Shown: positions 32,816-44,281, counted from the stretch's first letter. The stretch: 64,000 bases of DNA from Hysterium pulicare CBS 123377 (GCA_000467715.1 AJFK01000278.1:53494-117493); one strand, 5' to 3'. Numbers and translations are program-made. Notes: a model not told the origin generated them from the letters alone.

Positions 32816-33760
32816 ATGTCTCTCACCGCCATCGCCCGTCCAGAAAATCTCCAGCTACAATCACCACTCCTGAGCCTCCCTGGAGAAATCCGCAACATCA
32901 TATACAAATATGGCTTCACTGCCGACCTTCCCATAAGTGATCCAGTATTTAGCGACACAGACGTTAAGTCTGCGTACCACTACAGTCCGAAACTTGGGAC
33001 CGCTCTACTCCAGACTTGTCGTATGGTCTATCATGAAGTTGATCGCCGTCCGCTGTATGCGGGGAACGCCTTTCGGTTTACAAGCGTGGATACCATGCAC
33101 CAGTTTCTCAGCGCCGTCCATGCGAAATACGGTCGCGTTATTGAAGACCTTGAGATTGATGTGCAGGCTATTGGAACGATCCATCCCACTGCGGCTCGCG
33201 ATTGGTCTCGATACGCATCCTGGAGCGAGGGAATGTGGACAACAAAACTGGGCTCAATCAAAGGCAATGCGCCAGGACTGAAAGTGCTGAGGCTTAACTT
33301 CCAAGACTGGCCGAGGATGTCAATATACCGGAGACACATGTGGGATGCGTTGCGGCGCTTGCTCGAAACCACCAACGGTTTGGAAAGGGTGGTAGTCATT
33401 GGCGCCAGTAAGGGTGGTGCCATGGCGAAAAGAGATCCGTGGTCTCCTGTTCATTACGTGGGGTCCGACGACGTTGGCCTTAATGATTTAGTGGAGCGCA
33501 TGTGGATTACTGTTGGAGAACCTAACGGCACAGATAAGATGATTAGATGGTTTCGAAGTGATGGAAAGATCATCCTGGAAGTCGTATCGAAGGCTTACTT
33601 GCTGAAAAGTCCCCATCAACTCATCAATCCTACAAAGAAGAATGCAGAGGGTCTATGGCCAGAAAATGGATCCTGCACTTGGTCCCTATATCGGTCGCAT
33701 GGTGGAGAGCAGGTCGCAGATCTTGATTCAATTGATCTTAATCCCATCTCCTTCGTATGA
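32816..33760 (+). CDS. 2EXR/F-box-like domain protein, unknown function
   Basis: Intron-free, 314 residues. The N-terminus SPLLSLPGEIRNIIYKYGFT is the F-box-like helix seen in the large family of Pezizomycotina 2EXR/DUF7730 proteins, followed by LGTALLQTCRMVYHEVDRRP and LYAGNAFRF, the family's second block. The start is the ATG in ACCATGTCTCTC; the frame is open further upstream without an ATG. The remainder (ERVVVIGASKGG, ERMWITVGEPNG) is not recognised. The last 23 bases overlap the 3' end of GPI2 on the opposite strand. A relative of the same broad family lies at 38481-39518. Confidence 0.75.
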   Translation: MSLTAIARPENLQLQSPLLSLPGEIRNIIYKYGFTADLPISDPVFSDTDVKSAYHYSPKLGTALLQTCRMVYHEVDRRPLYAGNAFRFTSVDTMHQFLSAVHAKYGRVIEDLEIDVQAIGTIHPTAARDWSRYASWSEGMWTTKLGSIKGNAPGLKVLRLNFQDWPRMSIYRRHMWDALRRLLETTNGLERVVVIGASKGGAMAKRDPWSPVHYVGSDDVGLNDLVERMWITVGEPNGTDKMIRWFRSDGKIILEVVSKAYLLKSPHQLINPTKKNAEGLWPENGSCTWSLYRSHGGEQVADLDSIDLNPISFV

Positions 33761-35241
33761 TCGGCCTTGCTGGATCCCATGGTCCGTGAATCTCGTTCTT
33801 GTACTTTTGCAAGCCGATCAACCACCAACTACAAATACCCATTGACAAGAAAGTTAATATGCCTCCAAGTATGACACCTCCTATCCAAGCTCCACGACCA
33901 CCGCCAGTCAATGTCACGGAAACCCCCCCACACGCGCTTATGATCAAAACGATTGTGAGTGTAAGGTGTCCATGCCAGGAAGTGATTCGAAGCTGACGGC
34001 GAAAGATCGGGAAGAGACCAAAGACCTCGATGGAGAAGAGAGTCAATGAGAAGACATGAGTGGTAGATGGTAGACGGGAGGCGAGCACCGTGGATGCCAT
34101 TAATGCAGAATTGGTCGAGATTGAGGCGGGAAGACTGTTGCCCGGGTTAGAGGAGTTCCATCAAAGAATATCCAATAGTGCTTACTGGGCACCAGTCCCT
34201 CCGCCATAATCAAAAAATGCTACATTCATACACAGTAACCAAGTACTGATAGCCCAGATGGAATCACTTGTGGTTGACCGTGTAAGGGACTTCAGAATAG
34301 GGCTCAGTCCCAATAACGCGCAGTAAATCAATATCGCGGATTTCGCCGTTGCCAGTCGCTGTTGGTTTCGCGGGGAGAGAGATGACGTCGCGCCATCATA
34401 AGGAGGGTGGTAAGAATACGTGGCAAAGCTAGGTTCTCCGGTTGGATGTCCTAATTTCGAGTTATTTGATGCATTTGAAGTGATCGACGTCGCGCTAGCA
34501 TTATGGGAGTGTCCTGGTCTAGATAGAGCATTGCCATTTGGCAGTGATAGACCTAGACCTTGAGGTTCTCTCTGCGAGCTTGTTGAGCTTGCGCTCGACC
34601 CATCTTCTGCCAGCTCGCTGCCCTCAGCAAGAGCTGCCGCCGCCTCCTCTTGGCCCATCCAAAAATCCCATAGAACCCATCCCAGAACAGTGCATACGCT
34701 TGCCCAGCTCACAACGGACACTGGCGATACGCGTTCCTGTGCGATACCCGCAAAACAGCAACAGAATATAATTACAGACGCGATGTGTTGGACGATCATG
34801 GTGGAATCGGCCATGAGAGACCAAAACTCATACGGCTGAAGTCTAGGATTGCGCTGGAGGTGGTCAAGGAAGGTTTCTTCGTCGGTGTAGTTGTCGGGAA
34901 CTATGGACACCCTCAGTCAAGTATCATCCATTTAGCTGAGGTGAAGTACAAGGCTGTTTGAACCAAAGAAGCTTCTTGTAGTGTCCCTTTCGCCTCCTAC
35001 TTGCGCTCCGCCCGCGTTCCTTCTCTCTTTTCCTTCTTGCATCTGACAGCGTCCGAACCGAGGTTCTCTCCGGAGCTCCTAAGCCAAGCGGACTGTGCTG
35101 TCTGGGTCTCCTTGGGGGAGATTTGTAGAAAGCATCTTCGGGTGCTAAGCGCGAGGGATCCGATATCGTTTGGGGGTTATTTGGCAGCGGACGCACTCCT
35201 GTATCGTTCGATGCTGTGAGAGTGGAAGAAGTTGACGGCAT
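33738..35241 (-). CDS. gpi2: GPI2/PIG-C, GPI-N-acetylglucosaminyltransferase subunit
   Basis: ER membrane subunit of the complex that makes GlcNAc-phosphatidylinositol, the first step of GPI anchors. Minus-strand exons 35241..34950, 34900..34186 and 34134..33738 give 467 residues. After a basic, disordered N-terminus comes KKLLWFKQPFPDNYTDEETF (formed at the first splice junction) and LQPYEFWSLMADSTMIVQHI, the GPI2 family signature (PF06432). Later blocks are LTRSTTSDSIWAISTWLLC, then SISTNSALMASTVLASRLPS formed after the second junction, and VFSLTLFSIEVFGLFP. It has six to eight membrane helices and a Ser/Asn-rich cytosolic insert at about residues 185-260. The 3' end overlaps the convergent neighbour by 23 coding bases. 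Confidence 0.93.
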
Positions 35242-35776
35242 TGAAGTATTGGCGCATAGTCAAAGTGATGATGTTGGCTTTACCATACCATAGAATAATC
35301 CATACGTACGTGCACGACGGTCTGACCTCGGTTCGCGTCAAAATTACTCCGAACAGTCCCTCCCGATCTTAAACCTTCCTCCAGACCACAAATCAATAAT
35401 CATTGCAAATCTCCTCCGATACATAAGAAGGTGAGAAAGGTTCATTCATACTTGATGTGATGCTAAAGGATGATATCGCCGCTGTCTTGACGATTACAAC
35501 AGTCCACTTAACAAGACAAGCGTTCACGCAGTAACGAATTGGTAAGTATTTTCTTTAAACTTTTCAAGTAATCTTTTTATGAATTCAAACCACTGTCATC
35601 ATCTTTGCCACCGAGGGTATTCTTAAGAGAAATTGAAAAGAGCTGGAGCCAAAGCGCCCTTCCAGCTATCAATGTTGAAGCGCTACCCTTCGTTCAGCTC
35701 CACTCAGCTCTCAATTCTTCTCCTCCCCTCATGTCCTTTTCGTAAGAGAGCTTTTGTTGTATTGACCATTCGGTCG
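35242..35776. other. Intergenic, GPI2 promoter and opsin 3' flank
   Basis: No gene seen. Confidence 0.5.
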
Positions 35777-36822
35777 CTACACAGTGGTAGCCGCAGTGTG
35801 GCCACCATTGGCATCATTTCCGGCACCATTGGCAGGGCCATCGAGGGGAGCGTTCGGGGTACGCTTCTCGCCACGACCAAGTCCACCATGTACTGATAGA
35901 TCCTCATCATAATCACGGATCTGAAGACCAAGTCGAGCTGGGTCGATATTGCGGTGACCCAACAGCAGCATAGTTCCAAAGACTGGCTTGGCGATAAAGT
36001 CAAGGATACCGTAGAACACAGCTTCAGAGTCCGGAGAAATGACATTACCACCTTCACATACACCCCAGGCGATGGGATACAGGACCCAGACAACCAGTGT
36101 GAGGCTGCCGCACATCAGGAAGACGCGGCCAATATCATTACCAAGGCGGCTTGCATTCCTACGCGATTCCCACGCCAGATGGTACATGATGTAGGCAAGA
36201 GCAGCGCACCCTATCTCGTGTTAGCAACGCCAACAATGCCATTGTCAGAGTACATACCGAAGACGAAGTATCCCCACTTGTATCGAGTCCTGACCAGGGC
36301 TCCGACGAGTCCGGTAACAATCATGACCTCGTCAACCAGAATGATCCACATGACAGTGGGCCATGGCATGCCCGCTGTCAAGAGCAAGTCGAGTAGTAGG
36401 AGAGGAGTAGTGATGAACCAATCGATATATCGAACGTAAAAGATCTCTCGATACATTCCGGAAACTCTGTGGTCGCTGCGCTGGTACTCGACCTGAATTG
36501 GGGTCCACCCCAAATTTGAGGCCATCGAATAATAGGCAATGAACGCGACCATCGTGATGCCAGCGGTGATGTAGTTGAATATTCTATGGCTGCGAGGCTT
36601 GGTGAAGGCATGAGCGAGGAATAGGAGAGTTGCAAGACCCATCGCCGAGCAGATGGCCCAGTAAAAATCGGAGCCACGAACGGTAATGGCGATCTCAGCT
36701 GTTTGGCCATTGACGGTATTCCCTATGTCGAGTCAATACTTCATCGCAGAGGCCTATTCGACGATGATTGGCCATTACATACCGTTCACCATCAAGGCAT
36801 CGTTTCTCTTCCAAGAATCCAT
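35777..36822 (-). CDS. Microbial rhodopsin (fungal opsin, CarO-like proton-pump type)
   Basis: Seven-helix retinal protein of 312 residues; minus-strand exons 36822..36783, 36722..36258 and 36210..35777. The retinal Schiff-base Lys is K243 in ILDFIAKPVFG. Helix C reads VRYIDWFITTPLLLLDLLL, with D114 and D125 eleven apart, matching the proton acceptor and donor (D85 and D96) of bacteriorhodopsin. Arg at the R82 position is also kept. This pattern predicts a light-driven proton pump such as CarO or LR, unlike opsin-related proteins that lack the Lys. Helix D (ILVDEVMIVTGLVGALV) and helix F (SLTLVVWVLYPIAW) are well conserved. The 40-nt first exon (MDSWKRNDALMVN) is supported by a GTATGT donor and in-frame junction. 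The Gly/Asn-rich C-terminal tail is probably cytosolic. Retinal would come from the carX product nearby. Confidence 0.93.
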
Positions 36823-38480
36823 ATTTGTGATATGGCGGCTGCGACAACAGGTATGGTTATCAGGCAGAACTGTATGAATTAAGGAACAGTGTCTGAATAC
36901 TTATGGCTAGTAATCTCACTTATATGATCTCACACTGAATGGCAAAAGAGGACACTGCATCTGCCAAATATCTATGACGAAAACCCTACCGAGCGCCGCT
37001 TCAAGCACGTACATTCGTCACTGCATATGATGCATTGTGTTCCAGCCTGACAACGGAACCTCACGGATGGATGCTGTCCTCCGGGTACCAATAATGGTCT
37101 CTTCATTTCCTTGTTTAGCCCACTTGTGAAGACTCCCGGGAGAAACTTCAACGTACATCACTGATACAAGTCTACGTATGACTTCCATCATTCGCTGGCT
37201 ATATTTCCGAGGATAGGATTTCGCAAAAGTCGATGATGAAAGGATACAGCTTTTCGTTTCGGCAGGGACGGATATGGCGGTAGTGCCCGTTTTAGCGCGG
37301 CATCTGCCAGCCTACTCGCCCCAAGCTTTGTGGCTGCCGATCGACGAGCTTGTTTTCTACAACAATATCTTAGCCTTGCATCGGTCCATTGTTCACAGAT
37401 CTTCTTGTTGTCAACCAGTCATGACTTCAAACGCTGAGTATTTTCTGTCTGTTGATCTCTTTCTCCAGGGCTTGTTTCGGCAACGCTAGAACATGGCTTT
37501 CCGATCCGCAGCCAATCTATGGAGATACCGTCTTGCTTCATGTGATCATTTCCGCTTTTCCAAATTGTCCAGATCTTGAATTATCTGGGTCACATGGAAT
37601 GCAAGGTTGAACAATGCTTCTGACATTGTTGCATCATAATTTTCCGTACTTCTCTCCGTCACAACATGCACAAATTGACCAATTCCCGATACGCTTTTAG
37701 GTCATCAGACCTATCATCCATCAAGTTGGATTGCTCTACTGGGCTTTCGCGCAATTCGGAGCGCTTTGTCACAATGCCGCCGTGATGGGGCATTCACGAA
37801 GTGGGGTCACAAGAGCCTTGCCAGGCGCGTGCATGAAGACTCTCAACGTCTATCGTGAGATCTTCGAATATAGTCCGAATGAGTTTCTGCGGAGAACTTT
37901 GTGGTTGCTTCGCACAGCAGCGTGGAACATCTCTATAACTTACAATGCGGATCCCCTTCGCATTATTAGCGAGCTTTAATGACAGTATCTCATCACAATG
38001 ATACCTCGTGATCACAGTCAACTCTACAATGATCTGTTTTGTTGTAGAACGTCTATTACTACCACGTTGACTTCTCCCATGTCGATTCAGGATAGTATTA
38101 ATTTTGTATCCCTTGCGATGTCAAGCTTTCTGAGATTTCGGCGTTGAAAAGCAGGGTATTACGCTACTCCAACTCCCACTCACCTCGAGTCTCCACACTA
38201 CAGTTACTTCGCCAATTCCACTTCTTCCTTTCACAATGGGTATTTGATAGGCTCATGGTGCTATGCCTCTCTTTTCATGCATCGAAATGATGAGTTCTTA
38301 GCTTTCAAGGATTACTGCTTCGTCCTCAAATTCACCCAACCCAAACAGATCTCCCCGAGCAGCGGATGGTGGGTGCTTTGATTGACTTTTGTAGTTGTCC
38401 CTTTCGAGCTAGATATCGAAGAACTTGTTAAAAGGAGAGGGAGAAAGGCAATTACAAAGACTTCAATCCGATCTTAAATA
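36823..38480. other. Long intergenic, opsin 5' flank
   Basis: 1.66 kb with no gene that I can support. Frames such as 37274-37489 and 37731-37979 have no family resemblance and no splice partners. It presumably holds the opsin promoter. Confidence 0.5.
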
Positions 38481-39518
38481 TCAAAACACGGTCACGTTAG
38501 CCGGACACCGAGGACTGCGATTCCGAGTCCATTCCCAATCCGTAGTCGAAATTACCTCAAAATGTTTCTGGTACATCCATTCCTCACGCGGAAACTGCTC
38601 CGGAAGATAAAGCTTGATATGTGCAAATTCATCTCTCCCGCATATTTGGCGTAGAGGTTGAAGCGCTTTTTGATCGCTCTCCCAACGATGGCCGCCCGGA
38701 AAAGTATGCAGTCGAATATCCAGCTCGCGCAGATTCGGTAGATTGAGCACCGGATCCCATATGACGGACCATTGGCTTTCGTTCGAGTGCGCATCACTAA
38801 TCGGATTGACATCTGTCTCATTCTCTGGTAAATTCAGATGCAAATCCATATGAATTGCTCGTATATAAGAGAGTCTTTGAGGCAAGCGCCTGATTAGGAA
38901 ACGTGACGCAGTCTCATAACCCTTGAAGCTGAACGTATTGGACGAGTAGAGATACTCGATAGCTTCAGAGTAGACTCTCCGACAAGTCCGCAAGAACTGC
39001 GGCGACAGGCGATCACCTTCGAAGTCGTACTTCCCGTTATCGCAGATCCACTCTCGCTTCCAGGCTGTGCCGTAGTCGTAGTCGAAATAGAATCCCGAGC
39101 CGGGACATGATGCGCAGTTGCAGCGCGTGTGCCGAAGAATGGTTCCTCCTTTTCGGGTTACTATATGCACGTTTGAATTCCCGAGGACGTGGGCGTAGAT
39201 TTGTTGGCGGAGTTCGGCTGGGAGGCGGAAGAGAGGCGATTGTTGCTGGTCCTCGTAGTAGGTGGACACCGGAGGAGTCAATACACGTCTACGTTCTAAA
39301 GGTGGAACCGGGTTGTCGATGGTGGATTTAGAAGGGTTGCTTGCGCCTTTGTTGTCATTGACTCTGGAACGAAATCGTCGGAGGGATGCGGTGAATGGCT
39401 GGATTGCTTTGCGAGCAATGGCTCGGTAGCTATCGACTTGTAGAATGCCTGGGGGCCAGCCGCCTTGAGGTCGTCTCTCGTAGTCTAGACGAGACTCGAT
39501 TGAGTGGTCAAGGAGCAT
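38481..39518 (-). CDS. DUF7730/2EXR-type protein, unknown function
   Basis: Intron-free, 345 residues. After a basic disordered stretch comes SPLFRLPAELRQQIYAHVLG, the F-box-like start of the Pezizomycotina DUF7730 family, then HTRCNCASCPGSG, and QFLRTCRRVYSEAIEYLYSS with NTFSFKG, which are the family's other marks. The central NLPNLRELDIRLHTFP resembles a single leucine-rich element. No enzyme motif. It lies between the opsin and the carotenoid genes, but the family is large and unrelated to light biology elsewhere, so position alone does not give a role. Confidence 0.75.
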   Translation of the reverse strand: MLLDHSIESRLDYERRPQGGWPPGILQVDSYRAIARKAIQPFTASLRRFRSRVNDNKGASNPSKSTIDNPVPPLERRRVLTPPVSTYYEDQQQSPLFRLPAELRQQIYAHVLGNSNVHIVTRKGGTILRHTRCNCASCPGSGFYFDYDYGTAWKREWICDNGKYDFEGDRLSPQFLRTCRRVYSEAIEYLYSSNTFSFKGYETASRFLIRRLPQRLSYIRAIHMDLHLNLPENETDVNPISDAHSNESQWSVIWDPVLNLPNLRELDIRLHTFPGGHRWESDQKALQPLRQICGRDEFAHIKLYLPEQFPREEWMYQKHFEVISTTDWEWTRNRSPRCPANVTVF

Positions 39519-39967
39519 GTTTGGTGAGATGGGTGATGAAGAGGAGAGATGTTTTGCGGATGTGAGGGAGGTTGAGATGGCGCAGTCGATCCTGAATAAG
39601 CGCTAAGCACTTCCGCTTAGGCCAGGCGTTTTAGCTGTTCAGAGCTGTCAGCCTTGCAGCTTGTAACATCTCTCGTCTTCTACTGACTGCAATGTGTAAT
39701 TGAAGTTACGTGCAAGTGTAACGATGTCGGTATCGCTAGCCAATATGAGGCTATTCATGCTTGCTCGCAGGTCCCCGAGATCCCGAACTAGCGCAACCTA
39801 GGAACGAAGGCCTAGCCAGATTCTTCATGATATTACTTTATTACTCTATCCATGCTTTCAGAATCCTCTAAAATGAGACTGAATGACTCGAACAATTCTC
39901 CACGCTTTTTACCATCTACATTAACTGAAAACAGCGCTGCAAATCCAGCCTCAAAAGCCGACTTTAA
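39519..39967. other. Intergenic, 5' flank of DUF7730 gene and 3' flank of membrane protein
   Basis: Nothing notable seen. Confidence 0.45.
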
Positions 39968-40729
39968 TTAACGGAATCCAAACGGAGCCAACGTCGCCAC
40001 CATATAATAAGCCCAAGGCAATATATCAACCAAGTCCTCATACACCGGCTTCCCGCTCAAGTTTCCAGCCACAATCCCAAGAACCCAATCACAAAGTGGC
40101 CCGCTCGTCACGATCAGCGCCATCATCATGATAACAATAGCTTCACCGAGTTCCGTATGCCAGTTCCTTGTTTCCGGCGGATCTCTATCCATCACATGCC
40201 GGATCAAGCCTGAGATGAGAACAAAGAGTGCAATGAAGACGCCGCAGATGATCTTAATCCGGGTATCGAACCACATGTCTCGAATGAGCGCACCCAGACC
40301 GACAAGGCCGATAATGATGCCAATGGGATATAGCAGTATAGGCGTAACAGTATCACTACTTTCCGTCCCCTTGTCGACTTGATACGCAGCAACAAGCCCA
40401 ACGCTGCATATCGTCGCCGTGAACGACATTTTCCACACGCAGATGAGGATCAGCGGCCAGTGATGTCGACAGTTTATCGTGCTGTGAATTGCGAGTCCTA
40501 TTCCGCCGAGGAGACCGATGGTTGCGAGTCCGACGTTGCCCCAGATGTACTTTAGGCCTTTGGTTCGCCAGGGGGAGTCGTTGATCATTAGACAGCAGAG
40601 GGTCCAGTGGGTGAGGATGTGGAATGCGAAGCCTACTCCGCCGTAGGGGAGGAGGAAGCAGCGCATTTCGGTTGCAAGGTTGGCCGTCGTGGTTGCGTGC
40701 GCATTCTGAGTGATGTTTGATATGTTCAT
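39968..40729 (-). CDS. Polytopic membrane protein of unknown function
   Basis: Intron-free, 253 residues, with six or seven hydrophobic helices: at about residues 23-48 (GGVGFAFHILTHWTLCCLM), 61-83, 88-112, 125-148, 154-176, 190-220 and a weak last one (WAYYMVATLAPFG). The loops are short. Acidic/polar NISNITQNAHATT at the start carries N-glycosylation sites, fitting an outside N-terminus. The start is the ATG of MNISNIT; the frame continues upstream only with non-ATG codons. I do not recognise the family. It lacks the Schiff-base Lys pattern, so it is not a second opsin. It lies between opsin and carX. Confidence 0.7.
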   Translation of the reverse strand: MNISNITQNAHATTTANLATEMRCFLLPYGGVGFAFHILTHWTLCCLMINDSPWRTKGLKYIWGNVGLATIGLLGGIGLAIHSTINCRHHWPLILICVWKMSFTATICSVGLVAAYQVDKGTESSDTVTPILLYPIGIIIGLVGLGALIRDMWFDTRIKIICGVFIALFVLISGLIRHVMDRDPPETRNWHTELGEAIVIMMMALIVTSGPLCDWVLGIVAGNLSGKPVYEDLVDILPWAYYMVATLAPFGFR

Positions 40730-41565
40730 GGTTCTGTGTACCCCCGGGCGCAAGTATCTTGAACAACCGCGTGGCGTAATGATTGTTGCTGGATGCTGGT
40801 CCTTGGTAATGAGCTTCGAAACAAGCTATATTAGACGCGCTTGACCGACGTTAGGTGTTAAAGTGTATCCTCGATACGCGATGAGGTGGTAATAAAAGAA
40901 GGCTGGCGAGGAAATACCCTGTGGCCGAGAATGCGTGTCGTAGTTGATGAGATAGAGGCCACGGCGAATAGAAAAGTTTAGACGTGAGGTATGAGCGGTA
41001 CGTAGCCATACAATTCCAGCAATAATTATACCTTTGTTAATCGTATGTTCCAAATATGTCTCTCGTGATGTTTCTAACGGCTAAGCCAATCCAGAACGAA
41101 ATACCGAAGGTCAGTGGATTATCCGCGTAGCAACGAAAGTAGCCATAAGCCACAGGTTCAGAAGTATGAATAAGAGTCTCTGTAGAAGATGAGATTCAAA
41201 ATGGTTAATAGACGGAAGTGAGTGACAATGCGGACGCGGCTGAACGTCGCGATGCACAAGGCAGGCAACGAAGATGTAAGCCAGCCTCAGCCTCGTTGCC
41301 AAGGTCAAAGGCAGCCATTCATATGTAACTTGAAATAATCCAATCATGGATTTGAAAGTGAACTCAATTCCATGGGACGAGAAGCCGTAGAGCTCGTGGG
41401 AAATCTCATGGATGTTTGTGTCAGAAGCGGCCGGGATATGTAGGTGCAGTTTAGCTGACTAACCTCTGACACGTGACTATTAGAATTACTATAGTAATGT
41501 TGTACCCAATCTTCCTACCAAGGGAATGCCATATATATCATCATTATGCATACTAGGCTGATTAA
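40730..41565. other. Intergenic, 5' flank of membrane protein
   Basis: An open frame at 41111-41347 on the minus strand is hydrophobic but has no family resemblance; not called. A run of A/T (atatatatca) precedes carX's 3' end. Confidence 0.45.
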
Positions 41566-43691
41566 TCACCTTACCGCCTTGACCAACGCCCGTTTTATGC
41601 CCCTCCAAACTCCTTTCTCGTCCCTATTCATCTCAGGCACCTTTCGTACGCGCTCAACCTCCCTCTGGTTCTTGATCATACCCTTCGAGAACCAATTTCC
41701 ATGTAACCCATACGGCACTCTCTGCGGAAGCTTTACTCTTGCAATCACGTCCTTGAAGTTCTTCGCATCAATGACCCAAAGTTCTGAGACAGCTGATTCG
41801 GAACATTCGCCATCTTCATCGAGCTGATTCTCGTCAAAGGCGTAGAAGAGGAGGAATCCATCGTCCTCGGATGCGGGGTTTGAGCGGGAGACGAATCGAG
41901 CTTCTTGAGCATACCAGCCTTTTGGCATCTGGAAACATTTGATTGGATCGTGGGGATCCGAGCTTCGCATTATTTCAGTCACGCTTCGCTTGTCGATGCA
42001 TCCAGTGATGCTTCTGGGTGGTTGGTCAGCTCCACGCTGGAGTAGCGTATGAACGTCCATCTTGACGATAACGTCGATTTTCGTGGCCTTGCCGAGAGCT
42101 GCGCTGAACCCAGTGGTGGCTGTGCTACAGCCGTAAATGTAGCGAGCTTTAGCCATTTCGGCTGCGGGGTTGAGGGTTGGGAACTCGAATGGTATTGCAG
42201 CGAGGGCATATTGTGCGTTAATCGTCGGCATTGGGGCTGTCATAGAGAAGCTGTAAAAGTAGAGGCGACATTGCTCCTCTTCATCAAACACACTTTCAGA
42301 AGAGGCCGAAGTCCGGATAAGCAAAGGGAGCAGCTCCGGATCAGAGTACTTTTCTAAGTCAGAGTGGCCAGGAGTGGCTGGTCGTCTATCTTCATCTGCG
42401 GTTTCATCGTAATCGTATCTTGCGAAGAAAGACATCGGTCTTCGCTTTTCTTCCGGTGCTGGTCCCGCCCCATGAGGCACCGGCAAATTGCCTGCACTGT
42501 ACACGAGGGAGGCGGAAGTAAGACGACAAGCTAGAAGATTAACTGCCGTTGTGTTTCCATGCGAATCGTGGATATCCCAACAATTCGCGGTGTGGAAGAT
42601 GCAGCACGCTGATGTTTCGAACCAGCGCATCTTGGAAGGGTCCCTCCGAGGGAATACCCCAAAGCGAGATGGCTTTGAAGCATCATAAGAGACAATAGGT
42701 TGGTTTTTGATGAGATTGAGGGGATCCAGGGATAGAGGAAGATCCAGAATTATAGTATGGTTTTTCGACACCCCGAAGTCATGCATCATCTTCGCACCGG
42801 AAACTTGTGGCACCGGAACATTAAGTTGTTTTGGGAGTGTCAATTCCTCCGGTGGTTTTCGGTGCGTGGCAGGAATAACGGAATAGTGGACATAAGGTGG
42901 GAGAAAGGTGCAGTGGAACAGGATCATCTCTCCGGTTTCGGGATCGATCTTGGGATGCCCCGTGGCCCATTCTTTCATAAAGCTGAATAATCCAGTTCCC
43001 CCAAGGACTGGTTCGTTGGAGGTTTTGACAAGCTCTCCCTCAGCCTTGTTTCCGTCGTACCAGCCGACAGTCTTGAGACTCGGAAGTTGAACTCGAATAG
43101 GTGGCCCACTTTCGCAGGTAGCCAATGCACGCCCATCATGAAACAGAATTCCAGTATTGGCAACACTGATCTTCTTGATGGCTTGATGCTTTCCTGGAAG
43201 ATGGGATAGCAATACCAGGAATATTGTCCGAGATATTCGAAGGATGATTGACACCAAACTAGATACTGGATTAACCAGAGTGGCAATGCTTGGTAAAATC
43301 GGCGTTCGCAAAGAAGGACTCTCCAGGCTCGAAAGCAATAGATCGGTCAGGATAAATTGATTCACAAAATGCGGTTGCACTTTTGCTCCATCGTCAGTCG
43401 ACCTCTGGAACGAGACTCCCGCGAGCATTCCATCGCCATCGAACCAGTGGGCATCACGACCGAGATCTTTGTTAGACACCGGATTTGCCCCATTACGAAC
43501 ATACTGTCCACCTAACAATTCATCTGGAACAACGCCAGTGAAGGTGCAAGGTGTTGCTGCATGTGTCTGGTTGATAGGCGCGAAGTTGCCTGCAAGGTAT
43601 CTGATAAAGCGTTAAAGCTGCTGGATTTGGAGGTCTAGCGAACCTACGGATGCTTCTTTCCTCTCTTTCGTTTTCGTCCGCATACGGACAT
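41566..43691 (-). CDS. carX: Carotenoid cleavage oxygenase, retinal-forming CarX type
   Basis: Iron-dependent dioxygenase that should split beta-carotene into two retinal molecules. Minus-strand exons 43691..43648 and 43600..41566 give 692 residues, near the length of Fusarium CarX and longer than the torulene-cleaving CarT/CAO-2. Splicing out 47 nt creates KKHPYLAGNFAPINQTH, the expected N-terminal block. Next come GGQYVRNGANPVSN and GRDAHWFDGDGMLAGV. Iron-binding His candidates lie in ATGHPKIDPETGEMI, MMHDFGVSKNHTIILDLP and CIFHTANCWDIHD, and the fourth near YGLHGNWFSKG at the C-terminus. It is transcribed away from carRA across a 590-bp spacer. The intron-retaining reading would begin at a much poorer start. 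Confidence 0.92.
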
Positions 43692-44281
43692 ATCCTCGAA
43701 TTCCTAACGATCAAGTATCATGGAACGAACGTAGAGTCGAGTACGTGCAAGCAGCCCAACTTATCGGTGTATTTGGCTCAGATTGACTACATTTGGGAAT
43801 TCTGCGAAATATCAACACACCTGGTGTGATGGCTGACGGGTGTCAGATAGCTGGTGGAGGCCAGTTAAATGAATTTTTGAATCTGATTGCTCGGGAGGAG
43901 TGAAAGCAAGTAGTTTTGCCTTTGCCATGATTCACGTGCACATGGCATTCTCTCCGAATCTTGACACATTGGCTCATGACGTTTAGGAACCTGTGATGGC
44001 CGCGGCAAGGCGTTGAAGACACGCTAGACAAGGTACCATTGCCATGGCTCGTGCGTTCCTGCTTCTCGGTCAATCGTGCGTCATCACTCGTCCAATCGAG
44101 CTAGGAAACTACCAGCATTTGCCGATGAGAAGCCGAAGTCTGACAGTCCTGACAAAACCCCATGATATCTTCCAACTGCTGTCGAACTTCCTCATGGCCC
44201 TTTCTCTGCATTTGCATTGTTCATGTACTCCGCATTGTCGTCATTGAGTGTGCTATGGGATAACACGAGCGTTCTAGCGAC
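43692..44281. promoter_or_regulatory. Divergent promoter of carX and carRA
   Basis: 590-bp spacer between two functionally linked genes. Contains the palindrome CACACC-T-GGTGTG at 43816-43828. A light-response element could not be assigned with confidence by eye. Confidence 0.55.
43816..43828. promoter_or_regulatory. Palindrome CACACCTGGTGTG
   Basis: Six-base arms CACACC and GGTGTG with one central T. It is about 125 bases upstream of carX and 454 upstream of carRA. Perfect symmetry suggests a dimer binding site; the factor is unknown. Confidence 0.4.

Noticed and set aside
36823-38480. Degenerate gene remnants between opsin and the DUF7730 gene
   Set aside because: I looked for transposase, car-gene or transporter fragments in all frames and found none.
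39968-40729. Membrane protein as a second opsin
   Set aside because: No Lys in the last helix within an xDxxxK pattern and no RYxDW motif.
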